A stretch of DNA of 36,081 nucleotides from CAADGY01 sp900696665 (GTDB taxonomy: Bacteria > Acidobacteriota > Terriglobia > Bryobacterales > Bryobacteraceae): positions 1-36,081 of the forward strand of contig JAPSFM010000043.1 of assembly GCA_035063885.1 (NCBI GenBank), in the 5' to 3' direction. Position 1 is the stretch's first letter. Each line of letters begins with the position of its first letter. Below, in pieces: positions 25,789 through 34,118 of the stretch. The position numbers and the translations under genes are program-made. The notes under the pieces are model-generated. The model was not told the DNA's origin. It did no database searches and saw only the letters and a list, made by a program, of their open reading frames with translations.

Positions 25789-27762
25789 ATGCTCAACCGC
25801 CGGACGTTCCTGACCACTCCCACCGCTCTGTTGCACAGCGCCGCCTTGGATCGCCGCACGATTATTCAGGAGCGTGCAGCCGCTCTTGCCACGTTTCCCG
25901 GCCAGCGGATCGAAGCAGGCCGCTCTAAGACGGCCGATCCAATCGCCGCCGGAACAGTCTTCTTTTACAGCCGGACGCCGGTGAGGGTTGGCCTGCGTAA
26001 CATCGATTGGAGCGGCGCCCACATCAAACACCAGGAATGGCCCGCACAACTCAACCGGTTCTTCCATCTTGGTCCGCTTGCCTCCGCCTATCTCGCCACA
26101 GGCGACGAAGCCTATGCGCGAGCCGCACGCGCCTACATTGAGGACTGGCTGCGCGAAGACCCCTATCCGGACACACGAAGCTTCCGCCCCGGCGACAACG
26201 CCCTGACGATGAGCATTCGCCTCGGCACCAGTGTCACCTCCGGCTGGAGCGGCACGCTTCCCATCTTTCTTCGGAGCCCTGCCTTCGACGACTTGTTTCT
26301 CGATCGCATCTTTCGCTCGCTGGCTCGCCAAGCCAAGTTTCTTGCGGCGCGTCTGACGGCTGTGGGCAACTGGCGCATCTCCGAGCTCGACGCTCTGGTC
26401 TTCATCGCATTGCGCTTTCCCTTCCTCGATGGTGCGCCTGCGCTTCTGGAAACAGGTATCACCGGGATGCGCAACGCTCTGGCAACCCAGTTCCTCCCCG
26501 ACGGCGTTCACATCGAGCGTACACCCGGCTATCACGACTGGATGACGCAGGTCGCCGTCAATTACGCCGACCTCGCCCGGCGCTTCCCGGATGCCGACGC
26601 CCGAGTGGATACCGCCCGTGCCGTTCGCTCTCTCGACTACGGCGCACAAAGCGAATTGTTCGGCGTTAACGACTCCATCGCTCCACACCTGGATCCGCCC
26701 TCCCTTTCCAGGCTGGGCCAAAGAAGAAGCTCCCTTGCCGTCCTGCACCTTGCGGATCGCACACCCCCGGAACCGCCGCTCGACCAGGTGTTCCCGGATG
26801 CGGGCCAGGTCTTCAGCCGTACCGCATGGAAGAGCGGCGCCGATTACCTCGCGTTCGATGCCAGCACCTGGGGCGGCGGCCACAGCCACCTCTCGCGCCT
26901 GGCTTTCGCTTTTCGTTCAGGCGGCCGCGCGCTGGTCGCCGACCCGGGCATTCTCTCTTATGAGATGTCCGACCCTCGTGCTCCTTACGGAAAATCTACG
27001 GCGGCTCACACAACGCTCAACGTCGATGGTTACAATCAATCCGGTGCGAGCGGCCAGCTTCTCCGTACGGTGTTCACCCCGGAGGTCACTCTTATCCACG
27101 CACGCTACGAAGGCGGCTGGTGGAAGGGTCAGTACCACTGGACCTTCGGCCAGGGCCGCGGCGAAGGTATCTGGGGCGAGCACCAACGTATTCTGCTCTG
27201 GGTGAAGAAGGAATACCTCGTAGTTATCGATTCACTCACTACCGATGCCGGCCACGAGATTCGCAATTGCTGGCAAATGGGACCAGCCGAGAAGTGGGCG
27301 CAGGATACGGAAAAGCTGCGCTGGTGGACCGCCAATCGTGACGTCAACGTGTTGCTCCAATTGGCAATCGCGCCCAAAGAAACAACCATGCAGTGCTTTG
27401 AAGGGAGCAATGAGCCGCTGCGTGGTTGGGTGGGACAGCACGGTGACGACTCGGTGGCCGCACCGCTGGTCGAATTCCGTTATCCCTCGGTCCTCAATCG
27501 GCCTGTCGTCACCGCGACACTACTGGCGCCGTCACGCGGTGCAGTGCCTCCGTCCTGGCGTATCACGGCGGCGGGCTCTACCGCCAACGTGGGGCGCCTG
27601 GAGATCGTAACACCCGATGGCGCAACCGACCTGCTGGCCTGGACACCCGGCCTGGCGCTCCCAATTGAAGATTCACAGCCGTTTGTCACAGATGCGCGTC
27701 TGGTCTGGACACGGCAGGGAACCGGCCGCCGCTTTCTGTTGGACGGCACATACCTCAAGTAA
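25789..27762 (+). CDS. Heparinase II/III-like polysaccharide lyase
   Basis: A 657-residue protein with an N-terminal Tat-like signal (NRRTFLTTPTALL). It has an all-helical N-terminal domain (RAARAYIEDWL, NWRISELDALVF) and, from about residue 340, the beta-rich heparinase II/III domain with GGGHSHLSRLAFAF, RALVADPGI and STAAHTTLNVDG. Family members cleave uronate-containing polysaccharides such as heparan sulfate or alginate by beta-elimination. The actual substrate is not readable here. The start is uncertain: a GTG at 25780 is in frame, but the ATG at 25789 begins the export signal. Its neighbours, a sialidase and an aldose epimerase, suggest breakdown of host- or microbe-derived glycans. 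Confidence 0.85.
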   Translation: MLNRRTFLTTPTALLHSAALDRRTIIQERAAALATFPGQRIEAGRSKTADPIAAGTVFFYSRTPVRVGLRNIDWSGAHIKHQEWPAQLNRFFHLGPLASAYLATGDEAYARAARAYIEDWLREDPYPDTRSFRPGDNALTMSIRLGTSVTSGWSGTLPIFLRSPAFDDLFLDRIFRSLARQAKFLAARLTAVGNWRISELDALVFIALRFPFLDGAPALLETGITGMRNALATQFLPDGVHIERTPGYHDWMTQVAVNYADLARRFPDADARVDTARAVRSLDYGAQSELFGVNDSIAPHLDPPSLSRLGQRRSSLAVLHLADRTPPEPPLDQVFPDAGQVFSRTAWKSGADYLAFDASTWGGGHSHLSRLAFAFRSGGRALVADPGILSYEMSDPRAPYGKSTAAHTTLNVDGYNQSGASGQLLRTVFTPEVTLIHARYEGGWWKGQYHWTFGQGRGEGIWGEHQRILLWVKKEYLVVIDSLTTDAGHEIRNCWQMGPAEKWAQDTEKLRWWTANRDVNVLLQLAIAPKETTMQCFEGSNEPLRGWVGQHGDDSVAAPLVEFRYPSVLNRPVVTATLLAPSRGAVPPSWRITAAGSTANVGRLEIVTPDGATDLLAWTPGLALPIEDSQPFVTDARLVWTRQGTGRRFLLDGTYLK

Positions 27763-27771
27763 GCATCAGAT

Positions 27772-27797
27772 CCCATGCTTGCTACCCATGCTTGCTA
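27772..27797 (+). repeat. 13-bp perfect tandem duplication
   Basis: CCCATGCTTGCTA occurs twice in a row (27772-27784 and 27785-27797) in the short gap between two convergent genes. The second copy ends in the TAG stop of the aldose 1-epimerase gene read on the other strand. Confidence 0.9.
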
Positions 27798-28943
27798 CCT
27801 TGCAGCCTCTGCGCTGAACTTGTACACTGTGGTGCTCTGATACTTCGCTCCGGGTCTGAGCACGACAGAAGGAAACTGCGGCTGATTCGGCGAATCGGGA
27901 AAGTGCTGGGTTTCCAGGCAAAAGCCATAGCGATGGCCGTAAGCGGCGCCGCCTTTTCCCCGGATGGTCCCATCCAGGAAATTGCCGGTATAGAATTGCA
28001 CACCGGGCTCCGTCGTCAGTACTTCCACTACACGTCCGGAACCAGGCTCCGTTACACGCGCGGCTGAACGCAGGGACCCGGCCGAGCCATTTAAAACAAA
28101 GTTGTGGTCGTAGCCCTTCCCGAAAACCAGTTGCTGATCCTTGCCGCCGATCCGTTCCCCGATGGCATGCGGTTGTCTGAAGTCGAACGGCGTGCCCGTT
28201 ACCGGCCGCAATTCGCCGGTGGGAATCAACCCTTGATCGACCGGAGTGAAGTTGTCTGCGTTGATGCGAACGCGGTGCGCCAGTATGTCTCCATTCCCCG
28301 CGCCTGCCAGGTTGAAATAAGAATGATTCGTCAGATTCACCACTGTCGGTTTGCTGGCAGTAGCTTCGTAATCGAGGCGCAGTTCATTGTCGCCGGTGAG
28401 CGTATAACGAACCGTTGCCGTGAGACTTCCGGGGTAACCTTCTTCACCGTCTTCACTAAGATAGGTGAGCTCCACGCCGGCATCACCGTCCGCCCGCGGC
28501 TTCTTCACGCTCCATACTGCTTTATCGAATCCCCGGACCCCTCCATGAAGGTGGTTCTCGCCATTGTTGCGCGCCAGTTTGTATTCCACGCCATCCAGCA
28601 CGAACCGTCCGCCGGCTATCCGGTTTCCATAACGGCCGATCACCGCACCAAAGTAAGGATGCTCGCCCAGATATCCGTCGAGTGAATCGAACCCAAGAAC
28701 GACATCCGCCAAGTTGCCGTTCCGGTCGGGAACTTTCAGCGAGACCAGGATGGCTCCATAATTAGTGATGCTCGCTTCCACGCCTTTAGAATTTCTCAGC
28801 GTATAGAGTTGCACGGGTTCTCCTTTGGCCGTTTTGCCGAACTTGCGTACGGTCGCGGCGGCGGCTGCGCGTTCGCCGGGGCGATTGCAGCCCGTCACGG
28901 CAAGTGAAATGGAAAGAAGGATTACAGTCGCGGTGAGTTGCAT
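27795..28943 (-). CDS. galM: Aldose 1-epimerase (mutarotase), lipoprotein
   Basis: A 382-residue protein that interconverts alpha and beta anomers of sugars such as galactose or glucose. The N-terminus is a lipoprotein signal with lipobox LAVTGC, so this copy is exported and membrane-anchored rather than cytoplasmic. Catalytic and binding residues are in NNGENHLHGG, VNLTNHSYFNL and the Glu of CLETQHFPDSPN. It is convergent with the heparinase-like gene and divergent from the histidine kinase across 117 bases. Together with the sialidase and lyase it fits a periplasmic sugar-handling step. Confidence 0.94.
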   Translation of the reverse strand: MQLTATVILLSISLAVTGCNRPGERAAAAATVRKFGKTAKGEPVQLYTLRNSKGVEASITNYGAILVSLKVPDRNGNLADVVLGFDSLDGYLGEHPYFGAVIGRYGNRIAGGRFVLDGVEYKLARNNGENHLHGGVRGFDKAVWSVKKPRADGDAGVELTYLSEDGEEGYPGSLTATVRYTLTGDNELRLDYEATASKPTVVNLTNHSYFNLAGAGNGDILAHRVRINADNFTPVDQGLIPTGELRPVTGTPFDFRQPHAIGERIGGKDQQLVFGKGYDHNFVLNGSAGSLRSAARVTEPGSGRVVEVLTTEPGVQFYTGNFLDGTIRGKGGAAYGHRYGFCLETQHFPDSPNQPQFPSVVLRPGAKYQSTTVYKFSAEAAR

Positions 28944-29060
28944 GTGGAAGGCATCAGCAAGACGTCATAATATCATCGGGCAGTTGTTAGGTCGCAGCGG
29001 GCGAACCAGAGCAGTTAAAATGAGTAGTAAACAGCAGGCAGTAAGTTCCCGGTTGCCAAG

Positions 29061-30947
29061 ATGGGGGAATCGAAGTTTATGCCGTCCTCCCAAAGTCCCC
29101 GTACAGCCGTACGGCGCTATTCGGCCGCCCTGTTGTTGGTCACGGCTGCCTCCCTGCTGCGTCTCGGTCTCGATCCCATTCTGGTGGACAAGGGCCCCTA
29201 TCTCGTCTTTCTTCCCGCGGCAGCGGCTGCGGCGTGGTACGGAGGGCTCGGCCCGGGACTGCTTGCAACGCTGCTTGGTGCAATCGGCGCGCTGGCCTTC
29301 GCGGTTGCTCCCGCGTTCAGTATTCGTCCGGAAACCCGTGCCGATTGGCTGGCGCTGGCCTTATTCCTGATCTTCGGTGTTTTTGTAAGCGCATTAACGG
29401 AGAAACTCCATCGCACGAAACGCCGCGCACTGGATGCGGAAGCGTCCGAACGGCGCCAACGTTTGTTATCGCAACAGACGCTGGCAGGTATCGGCGACGC
29501 CGTATTGTCCACTGACGTTGTGGGCCGCATCGAGTTCATGAACGCGATCGCTGAGCAACTCACCGGCTGGACAATGGATGACGCACGCGGGAGACCTGTC
29601 CGGCAAGTCTTCCAGATCGCCAACGAGTACACCGGAGCGCCCGCCGGCGATCCGATTACCCGTGTTCTTCAGGAGGGCATCATCGCTGGTCTCGCGAATC
29701 ACACGGTCCTCATCAAAAGAGATGGCAGCAGGATCCCTATTGACGACAGCGGTGCGCCCATCCGTGACGAATCGGGAAATCTGATTGGAGCCGTTCTGGT
29801 GTTTCGCGATATTGCCGAGCGCCGTCGCGCGGAGCAGGAACGCGAGCGGCTCATTCGCGAACTGAGTGAAACCCGGGATATCATCAGGTCCGTATTTCGA
29901 AAAGCGCCCGTCGGCCTCGCTCTTTGTGATCTGGATCTGCGCTTTACCCGGGTAAACGAGGCGCTTGTGGAAATGACCGGGTTGCCGATGGAGGCGCACA
30001 TCGGCAAGACGATCGACGAACTGCTGCCCGGTCTCCCTGCGGAAGTAACCGAAGCGATGCGGCAGGTCCGCGAAACCGGAACGCCGTTCCACCACGAGTC
30101 GGAGGGCGAAACCCCCGCCGCGCCGGGTAAACGGAGAACCTGGGACATCCACTATTACCCCATTCGCGTCGACGACCACATTGCGGGCATCGGTGCGGTA
30201 TTCCAGGAAATCACCGAGAAGAAGGCCTGGGAGGCCGAGTTGGAACTGGCAAACGACAACCTCAAGCAGTTCGCCTACGCCGCCTCGCATGACTTGCAGG
30301 AGCCGCTGCGTATGATCACCAGTTATACGCAACTGCTGAAGAAGCGCTATTACGACAAGCTGGACAGCGACGGTCGGGAGTTTCTGGACTTTGTAATGGA
30401 CGGCGCGAACCGCATGCGGACTCTGCTCGAGGCGCTACGGGACTACTGGAGGGCGAGCAAAGATGGTGAAGAGCCGGCCACAGTGGATTGCAACGCTGCG
30501 CTGGAAACCGCTTTGGGCAATCTTCGTGCTTCGCTGGCAGAGACCGGCGCTGTCATCACCCACGGCGACCTTCCGAAAGTAGTCGCGCATGAAGCACCGC
30601 TGGTTCAAATCTTCCAGAATCTGATCGGCAACGCGCTTAAGTACCAAAGCGAAGCGCAACCTCAAGTGCATATTTCGGCCTCCGGTCATGGCGCTCAGTG
30701 TGTGTTCTCAGTGCGGGATAACGGAATCGGAATAGACAAGAAACAATTGCCGAAGCTTTTTGGTGCGTTCCGCCGATTGCACGGAAGTAAGTATCCCGGC
30801 ACCGGAATGGGACTCGCGCTTTGCCGCAAGATCGTCGAACGCTACGGCGGTAAAATCTGGGTGGACTCGGAAAGCAATAAAGGCTCCACGTTCTACTTCA
30901 CATTACCGTTGGCGAGCGGTGAGGCGGCTTCGGCACAGCAATCCTAG
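29061..30947 (+). CDS. Membrane sensor histidine kinase with two PAS domains
   Basis: A 628-residue protein. Residues 20-110 hold three or four hydrophobic helices in the manner of a DUF4118/KdpD membrane domain (PYLVFLPAAAAAAWYGG, WLALALFLIFGVFV). Two PAS domains follow (about 140-270 and 280-395: VLSTDVVGRIEFMNAIAEQL; GLALCDLDLRFTRVNEAL). The H box is ASHDLQEPLRM with His410, a form typical of phytochrome-like kinases. The ATPase domain has the N box LIGNALKY, DNGIGID and GTGMGLAL. An ATG at 29079 preceded by GGGGGA is an equally good start. There is no response regulator next to it, so its partner is unknown. Confidence 0.92.
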   Translation: MGESKFMPSSQSPRTAVRRYSAALLLVTAASLLRLGLDPILVDKGPYLVFLPAAAAAAWYGGLGPGLLATLLGAIGALAFAVAPAFSIRPETRADWLALALFLIFGVFVSALTEKLHRTKRRALDAEASERRQRLLSQQTLAGIGDAVLSTDVVGRIEFMNAIAEQLTGWTMDDARGRPVRQVFQIANEYTGAPAGDPITRVLQEGIIAGLANHTVLIKRDGSRIPIDDSGAPIRDESGNLIGAVLVFRDIAERRRAEQERERLIRELSETRDIIRSVFRKAPVGLALCDLDLRFTRVNEALVEMTGLPMEAHIGKTIDELLPGLPAEVTEAMRQVRETGTPFHHESEGETPAAPGKRRTWDIHYYPIRVDDHIAGIGAVFQEITEKKAWEAELELANDNLKQFAYAASHDLQEPLRMITSYTQLLKKRYYDKLDSDGREFLDFVMDGANRMRTLLEALRDYWRASKDGEEPATVDCNAALETALGNLRASLAETGAVITHGDLPKVVAHEAPLVQIFQNLIGNALKYQSEAQPQVHISASGHGAQCVFSVRDNGIGIDKKQLPKLFGAFRRLHGSKYPGTGMGLALCRKIVERYGGKIWVDSESNKGSTFYFTLPLASGEAASAQQS

Positions 30948-30959
30948 CGGAAACGGCAA

Positions 30960-31018
30960 CCGGCCGCACACCCGGTTGGGCGAGCGGCCGGCTACGTGAA
31001 ACTCACTCCATTTTTTTT
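30960..31018 (+). terminator. GC-rich inverted repeat with T-run, possible terminator
   Basis: CCGGCCGC (30960-30967) and GCGGCCGG (30984-30991) form a perfect 8-bp stem with a 16-base loop after the kinase stop. A run of eight T follows only 19 bases later (31011-31018). The distance makes a classical intrinsic terminator doubtful. It lies between convergent genes, where a terminator is expected. Confidence 0.35.
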
Positions 31019-31019
31019 C

Positions 31020-33323
31020 TCAAACGCCGACCAGTTCCCTTTCTCCCTGTTCCACGGTCAAGTTGGCCGGTATAGGTCTGAGCGCCCGCAAATGGAAGAG
31101 GCCGTAAATGGCTGCTGCCGCTATTGGGAGAACGCCCACAACGATGAATACGGTGTCGGGAACCATTCGCAGCCACAGCAGTTTATTCACTAGAGGCTGC
31201 TGATAAAATTCGAACGAACGGGCCGACCAGAAGCCGTTCCGGAACGATTCGACCGCCTGCATCACTCCGACCGGAAACAGCGTCGTCACGATCATGCCCA
31301 TGAGGCCGATATTGAGTCCCCAGAAGCCCGTCATGACCCACTTCTCTTTCCAATATTTCGGATCAATGATGTTCCGCAGCGAAAACGCCGCCAGCGCGAC
31401 CGCCAGCATGCCATACACGCCTATCAACGCTCCGTGGCCGTGTGCCGCGGTGAGGTACGATCCGTGCTGGAAGTAGCTGACGAACGGCAGATTGATCAGG
31501 AAACCGAGCGCACCGGCACCGAAGAGATTCCAGAATGCCGTAGCCACCAGGAACCAGAAAGCCGCTTTATATGGGAATTCGATTCCACCGTCGCGGATCA
31601 CCTTGTATTGGCCATAAGCTTCCACCATCAGCAACGTCAGCGGAATCACTTCGAGCGCCGAAAAGATCGCGCCAAGCGCCATCCAACTCTCCGGCGCACC
31701 AATCCAGTAATAGTGATGCCCGGTGCCGATGATACCGCTGCCGAGCAGGATGATGAGTTGGAAGTACAGCGCGCGAAGAGTCGATTCAGCCGTGACCAGA
31801 CCCAGGCGAACCATGAGGAAACCGATGACAACTACGGCGAAAACTTCGAACATGCCCTCTACCCACAGGTGGATGAGCCACCAGCGCCAGTAGTCCGCCA
31901 TCGTGATGTGACTGTTGCGGTCGATAAACAGAGCGAAGCAATAGAAGATCGGAATGGCTGCCGACGAGTACAGCAGCAAGTGCGTGAGTCCGCCCCGGTC
32001 CCCCTCGCTTTCGAGGGCCGCCTTAAGACCGCGGTACACAATGTACAACCAGATAAGCATGCCGGCAATCAGCAGATACATCCAGATGCGCCCGAGTTCC
32101 AGATACTCCCACCCTTGCGTGCCGAGCAACCACCAAGTCTCACCGAGATAACCCTTAACCGACAGATACTCGCCCGTCATGCTTCCAACGACGACCACCA
32201 CCAGCGCCCAGAACAGAATGTTAACTAGATGTTTTTGACCTTTCGGTTCCCGGCCACTCACAAGCGGCGCGATGAAGATCCCCATTCCCAACCAGGCCGT
32301 CGCAATCCAGAAGATCGCCAGTTGCAGATGCCAGCCGCGAGCAATATTGAACGGAAGATACTGCGAAAGATCAAGGCCATAAAAGGTGGCCCCCTCCGCG
32401 TAATCGTGCGCCATCTTGCCGCCAAGCAGAGTTTGCACAAGGAAGAGCAGTATGGCGACCACGAAGAACTTGGCCGCCGCGCGCTGCGAAGGCGTCAGCG
32501 GACTGCGGGCGATGTCGAACCGCAGCCGCGGGTTTTCCACATCCACCGGGCTCAGACGATAGCGCTGATGGAAGTAAAGGATCAGGGCCAGAAACATCAG
32601 CAGGCCGGCCACACTGGCCGCCGACCACATCATGGAACCGGCGGTTGCCGTGTTACCGGCGGTCTTGTCGTAGGGCCAGTTGTTGGTGTAGGAATGATCC
32701 GCTTCCGGCCGCTTGGCTACCGACAACCAGGCTGTCCAGGTGACAAACGCCGCCAGTTCCTTGGCTGCTTGCCGGTCGAGCGCAACGTTTCCACCGCCCT
32801 CGCGCTCCGGCAGCAGCGCACCCTTCGGCAGGGAACGGGCCGTGTCGCCTTTTGCGAACGTCCTTTGATAATGGTCAACGATCCGGTTCCAACCCGCTAC
32901 CTGTCTCTCTGTAAAACGCAGAATGCCATTTTCATAAGTATTCTGCCGTAATTCCGAAGCGATTTCCGCATCAATTGCAGCTTTTTGTCCAACGTCCATT
33001 GTTTCGTAAGCGCCGCCGCTGCCGGCCGCCTGCATGCCGGCCGTCATGATGTTCAGCGCTTCCGCGGTGTAGTCCGGCCCAAGATATGCGCCGTGCCCTA
33101 ACACCGAGCCATAGTTCATGAGATTTCGTTTCCGAAAGAGATCTTGACCATTTTGAATATCTTCCACAGTGAATAGCGTTTGCCCTCTTGGGCCGACAGT
33201 CACTTCCGGAATCGGTGCACGGCTCCGATACATCGAATACCCGCCAACGATCATGACCGTGAAACCGAACAGAAGCGTCAATAGAAGTCCGTGCTTCCAA
33301 AGTCCTGATTTTTCCTTAACCAT
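31020..33323 (-). CDS. norZ: Quinol-dependent nitric oxide reductase (qNOR)
   Basis: A 767-residue inner-membrane enzyme that reduces two NO to N2O with electrons from quinol. The length is that of qNOR: an N-terminal helix, a periplasmic domain with the cytochrome-c-like fold but no CxxCH (TVEDIQNGQDLFRKRNLMNYG, LGHGAYLGPDYTAEAL), then about a dozen helices with the haem and FeB histidines (WLIHLWVEGMFEVF, GTGHHYYWIGAPE, AAHGHGALIGVYG). It is preceded by a Crp/Fnr gene on the same strand with a CRP-type site between. With no nitrite reductase visible it most likely serves NO detoxification. Confidence 0.96.
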   Translation of the reverse strand: MVKEKSGLWKHGLLLTLLFGFTVMIVGGYSMYRSRAPIPEVTVGPRGQTLFTVEDIQNGQDLFRKRNLMNYGSVLGHGAYLGPDYTAEALNIMTAGMQAAGSGGAYETMDVGQKAAIDAEIASELRQNTYENGILRFTERQVAGWNRIVDHYQRTFAKGDTARSLPKGALLPEREGGGNVALDRQAAKELAAFVTWTAWLSVAKRPEADHSYTNNWPYDKTAGNTATAGSMMWSAASVAGLLMFLALILYFHQRYRLSPVDVENPRLRFDIARSPLTPSQRAAAKFFVVAILLFLVQTLLGGKMAHDYAEGATFYGLDLSQYLPFNIARGWHLQLAIFWIATAWLGMGIFIAPLVSGREPKGQKHLVNILFWALVVVVVGSMTGEYLSVKGYLGETWWLLGTQGWEYLELGRIWMYLLIAGMLIWLYIVYRGLKAALESEGDRGGLTHLLLYSSAAIPIFYCFALFIDRNSHITMADYWRWWLIHLWVEGMFEVFAVVVIGFLMVRLGLVTAESTLRALYFQLIILLGSGIIGTGHHYYWIGAPESWMALGAIFSALEVIPLTLLMVEAYGQYKVIRDGGIEFPYKAAFWFLVATAFWNLFGAGALGFLINLPFVSYFQHGSYLTAAHGHGALIGVYGMLAVALAAFSLRNIIDPKYWKEKWVMTGFWGLNIGLMGMIVTTLFPVGVMQAVESFRNGFWSARSFEFYQQPLVNKLLWLRMVPDTVFIVVGVLPIAAAAIYGLFHLRALRPIPANLTVEQGERELVGV

Positions 33324-33359
33324 AATAAATGTGAGTCCTGGAACAAATGTAATTCCGGG

Positions 33360-33373
33360 AGGTATTCTTACCT
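33360..33373. promoter_or_regulatory. Short palindrome in the norZ promoter
   Basis: AGGTA-TTCT-TACCT, a perfect 5-bp inverted repeat that abuts the CRP-type site on its norZ side. It could be a second operator or chance. No known consensus is matched. Confidence 0.3.
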
Positions 33374-33388
33374 ATGACCGAAGTCACA
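33373..33388 (-). promoter_or_regulatory. CRP/FNR-family operator upstream of norZ
   Basis: Minus-strand sequence TGTGACTTCGGTCATA fits TGTGA-N6-TCACA with one mismatch. A -10-like TACATT lies at 33351-33346. A start site seven bases beyond it would place the operator centre about 41.5 bases upstream, the position for class II activation. The neighbouring regulator is the obvious ligand. Confidence 0.55.
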
Positions 33389-33407
33389 GAAGGTATATAT
33401 ATTAGAT

Positions 33408-34088
33408 TTATAGTTCGGTAGCGGCTTCGCGCTCGAGGCCGGTACGATTCGCGATCGCGATCTGCCGTTCGGAAATGCTGATCAAACCTTCAACCTGAAA
33501 CCGGCTGAGGTTGCGTGAAACGACTTCGCGCACAGTGCCAAGACGGGAAGCAAGTTCCTGATGCGTCATGGGGAGAGGGAACATGTTCGAACCAGCCTGG
33601 TCGCTGGTATCGAGCAGTAACTTAGCGAGCCTCTGCCGGACACTTCCGAACGTGACGCTTTCGAGCGTCGTCACCAGATGCCGTAACCGCTTTCCAACGA
33701 CGCCCAGCACCTTCAGCGCAACATCCGGGTACTGGCGGCACACCTGTGAGAACTCACGTTTTGGAATCAGAATGGCGCGGACTTCATTGATGGCGGCGAC
33801 GGATGCGGGGTAGACGCCGCCATCGAACATCGGCAATTCCGCCACAGTGCCGGGCGCCTGCTCAAGCGCGATCGTCATCTCCCGGCCCGCCATCGACGTC
33901 TTGTAGATCTTCACCGCGCCCTGCGCGATGACATACAAACCGTCGCACTCTTCACCCTCGTTGAAAAGCACGTCGCCGCTTCGATAGCGCTTCTCGACGG
34001 CGTGAGACGCGATCGCTTCCAACTCGTGGGTGCTCAAGCCGGCGAAGAGTTGAATCCGCCTGAGGATCTCGGCCTTATTCTCGTTCAA
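33408..34088 (-). CDS. Crp/Fnr-family transcription regulator
   Basis: A 226-residue protein with a cyclic-nucleotide-binding-like domain (FNEGEECDGLYVIAQGAVKIY), a long dimer helix and a C-terminal winged helix (MTHQELASRLGTVREVVSRNL). The Arg-Glu-x-x-x-Arg of VREVVSR matches the CRP recognition helix, which reads TGTGA. It has no FNR-type cysteine cluster, so it does not sense oxygen through iron-sulfur; a DNR-like haem/NO sensor is plausible given norZ next door. The start is a TTG: there is an in-frame stop just upstream (the stop of the cytochrome gene) and no ATG within the conserved N-terminus. It follows the cytochrome gene by 30 bases. Confidence 0.92.
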   Translation of the reverse strand: MNENKAEILRRIQLFAGLSTHELEAIASHAVEKRYRSGDVLFNEGEECDGLYVIAQGAVKIYKTSMAGREMTIALEQAPGTVAELPMFDGGVYPASVAAINEVRAILIPKREFSQVCRQYPDVALKVLGVVGKRLRHLVTTLESVTFGSVRQRLAKLLLDTSDQAGSNMFPLPMTHQELASRLGTVREVVSRNLSRFQVEGLISISERQIAIANRTGLEREAATEL

Positions 34089-34118
34089 ACCAACGATTTT
34101 ATCAGGAACCGCGGGATC

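Noticed and set aside
25621..26889. A 422-codon open frame on the minus strand
   Set aside because: It lies antisense to the heparinase-like gene, whose motifs are clear. Its translation has no recognisable domain and the composition of a GC-driven shadow frame.
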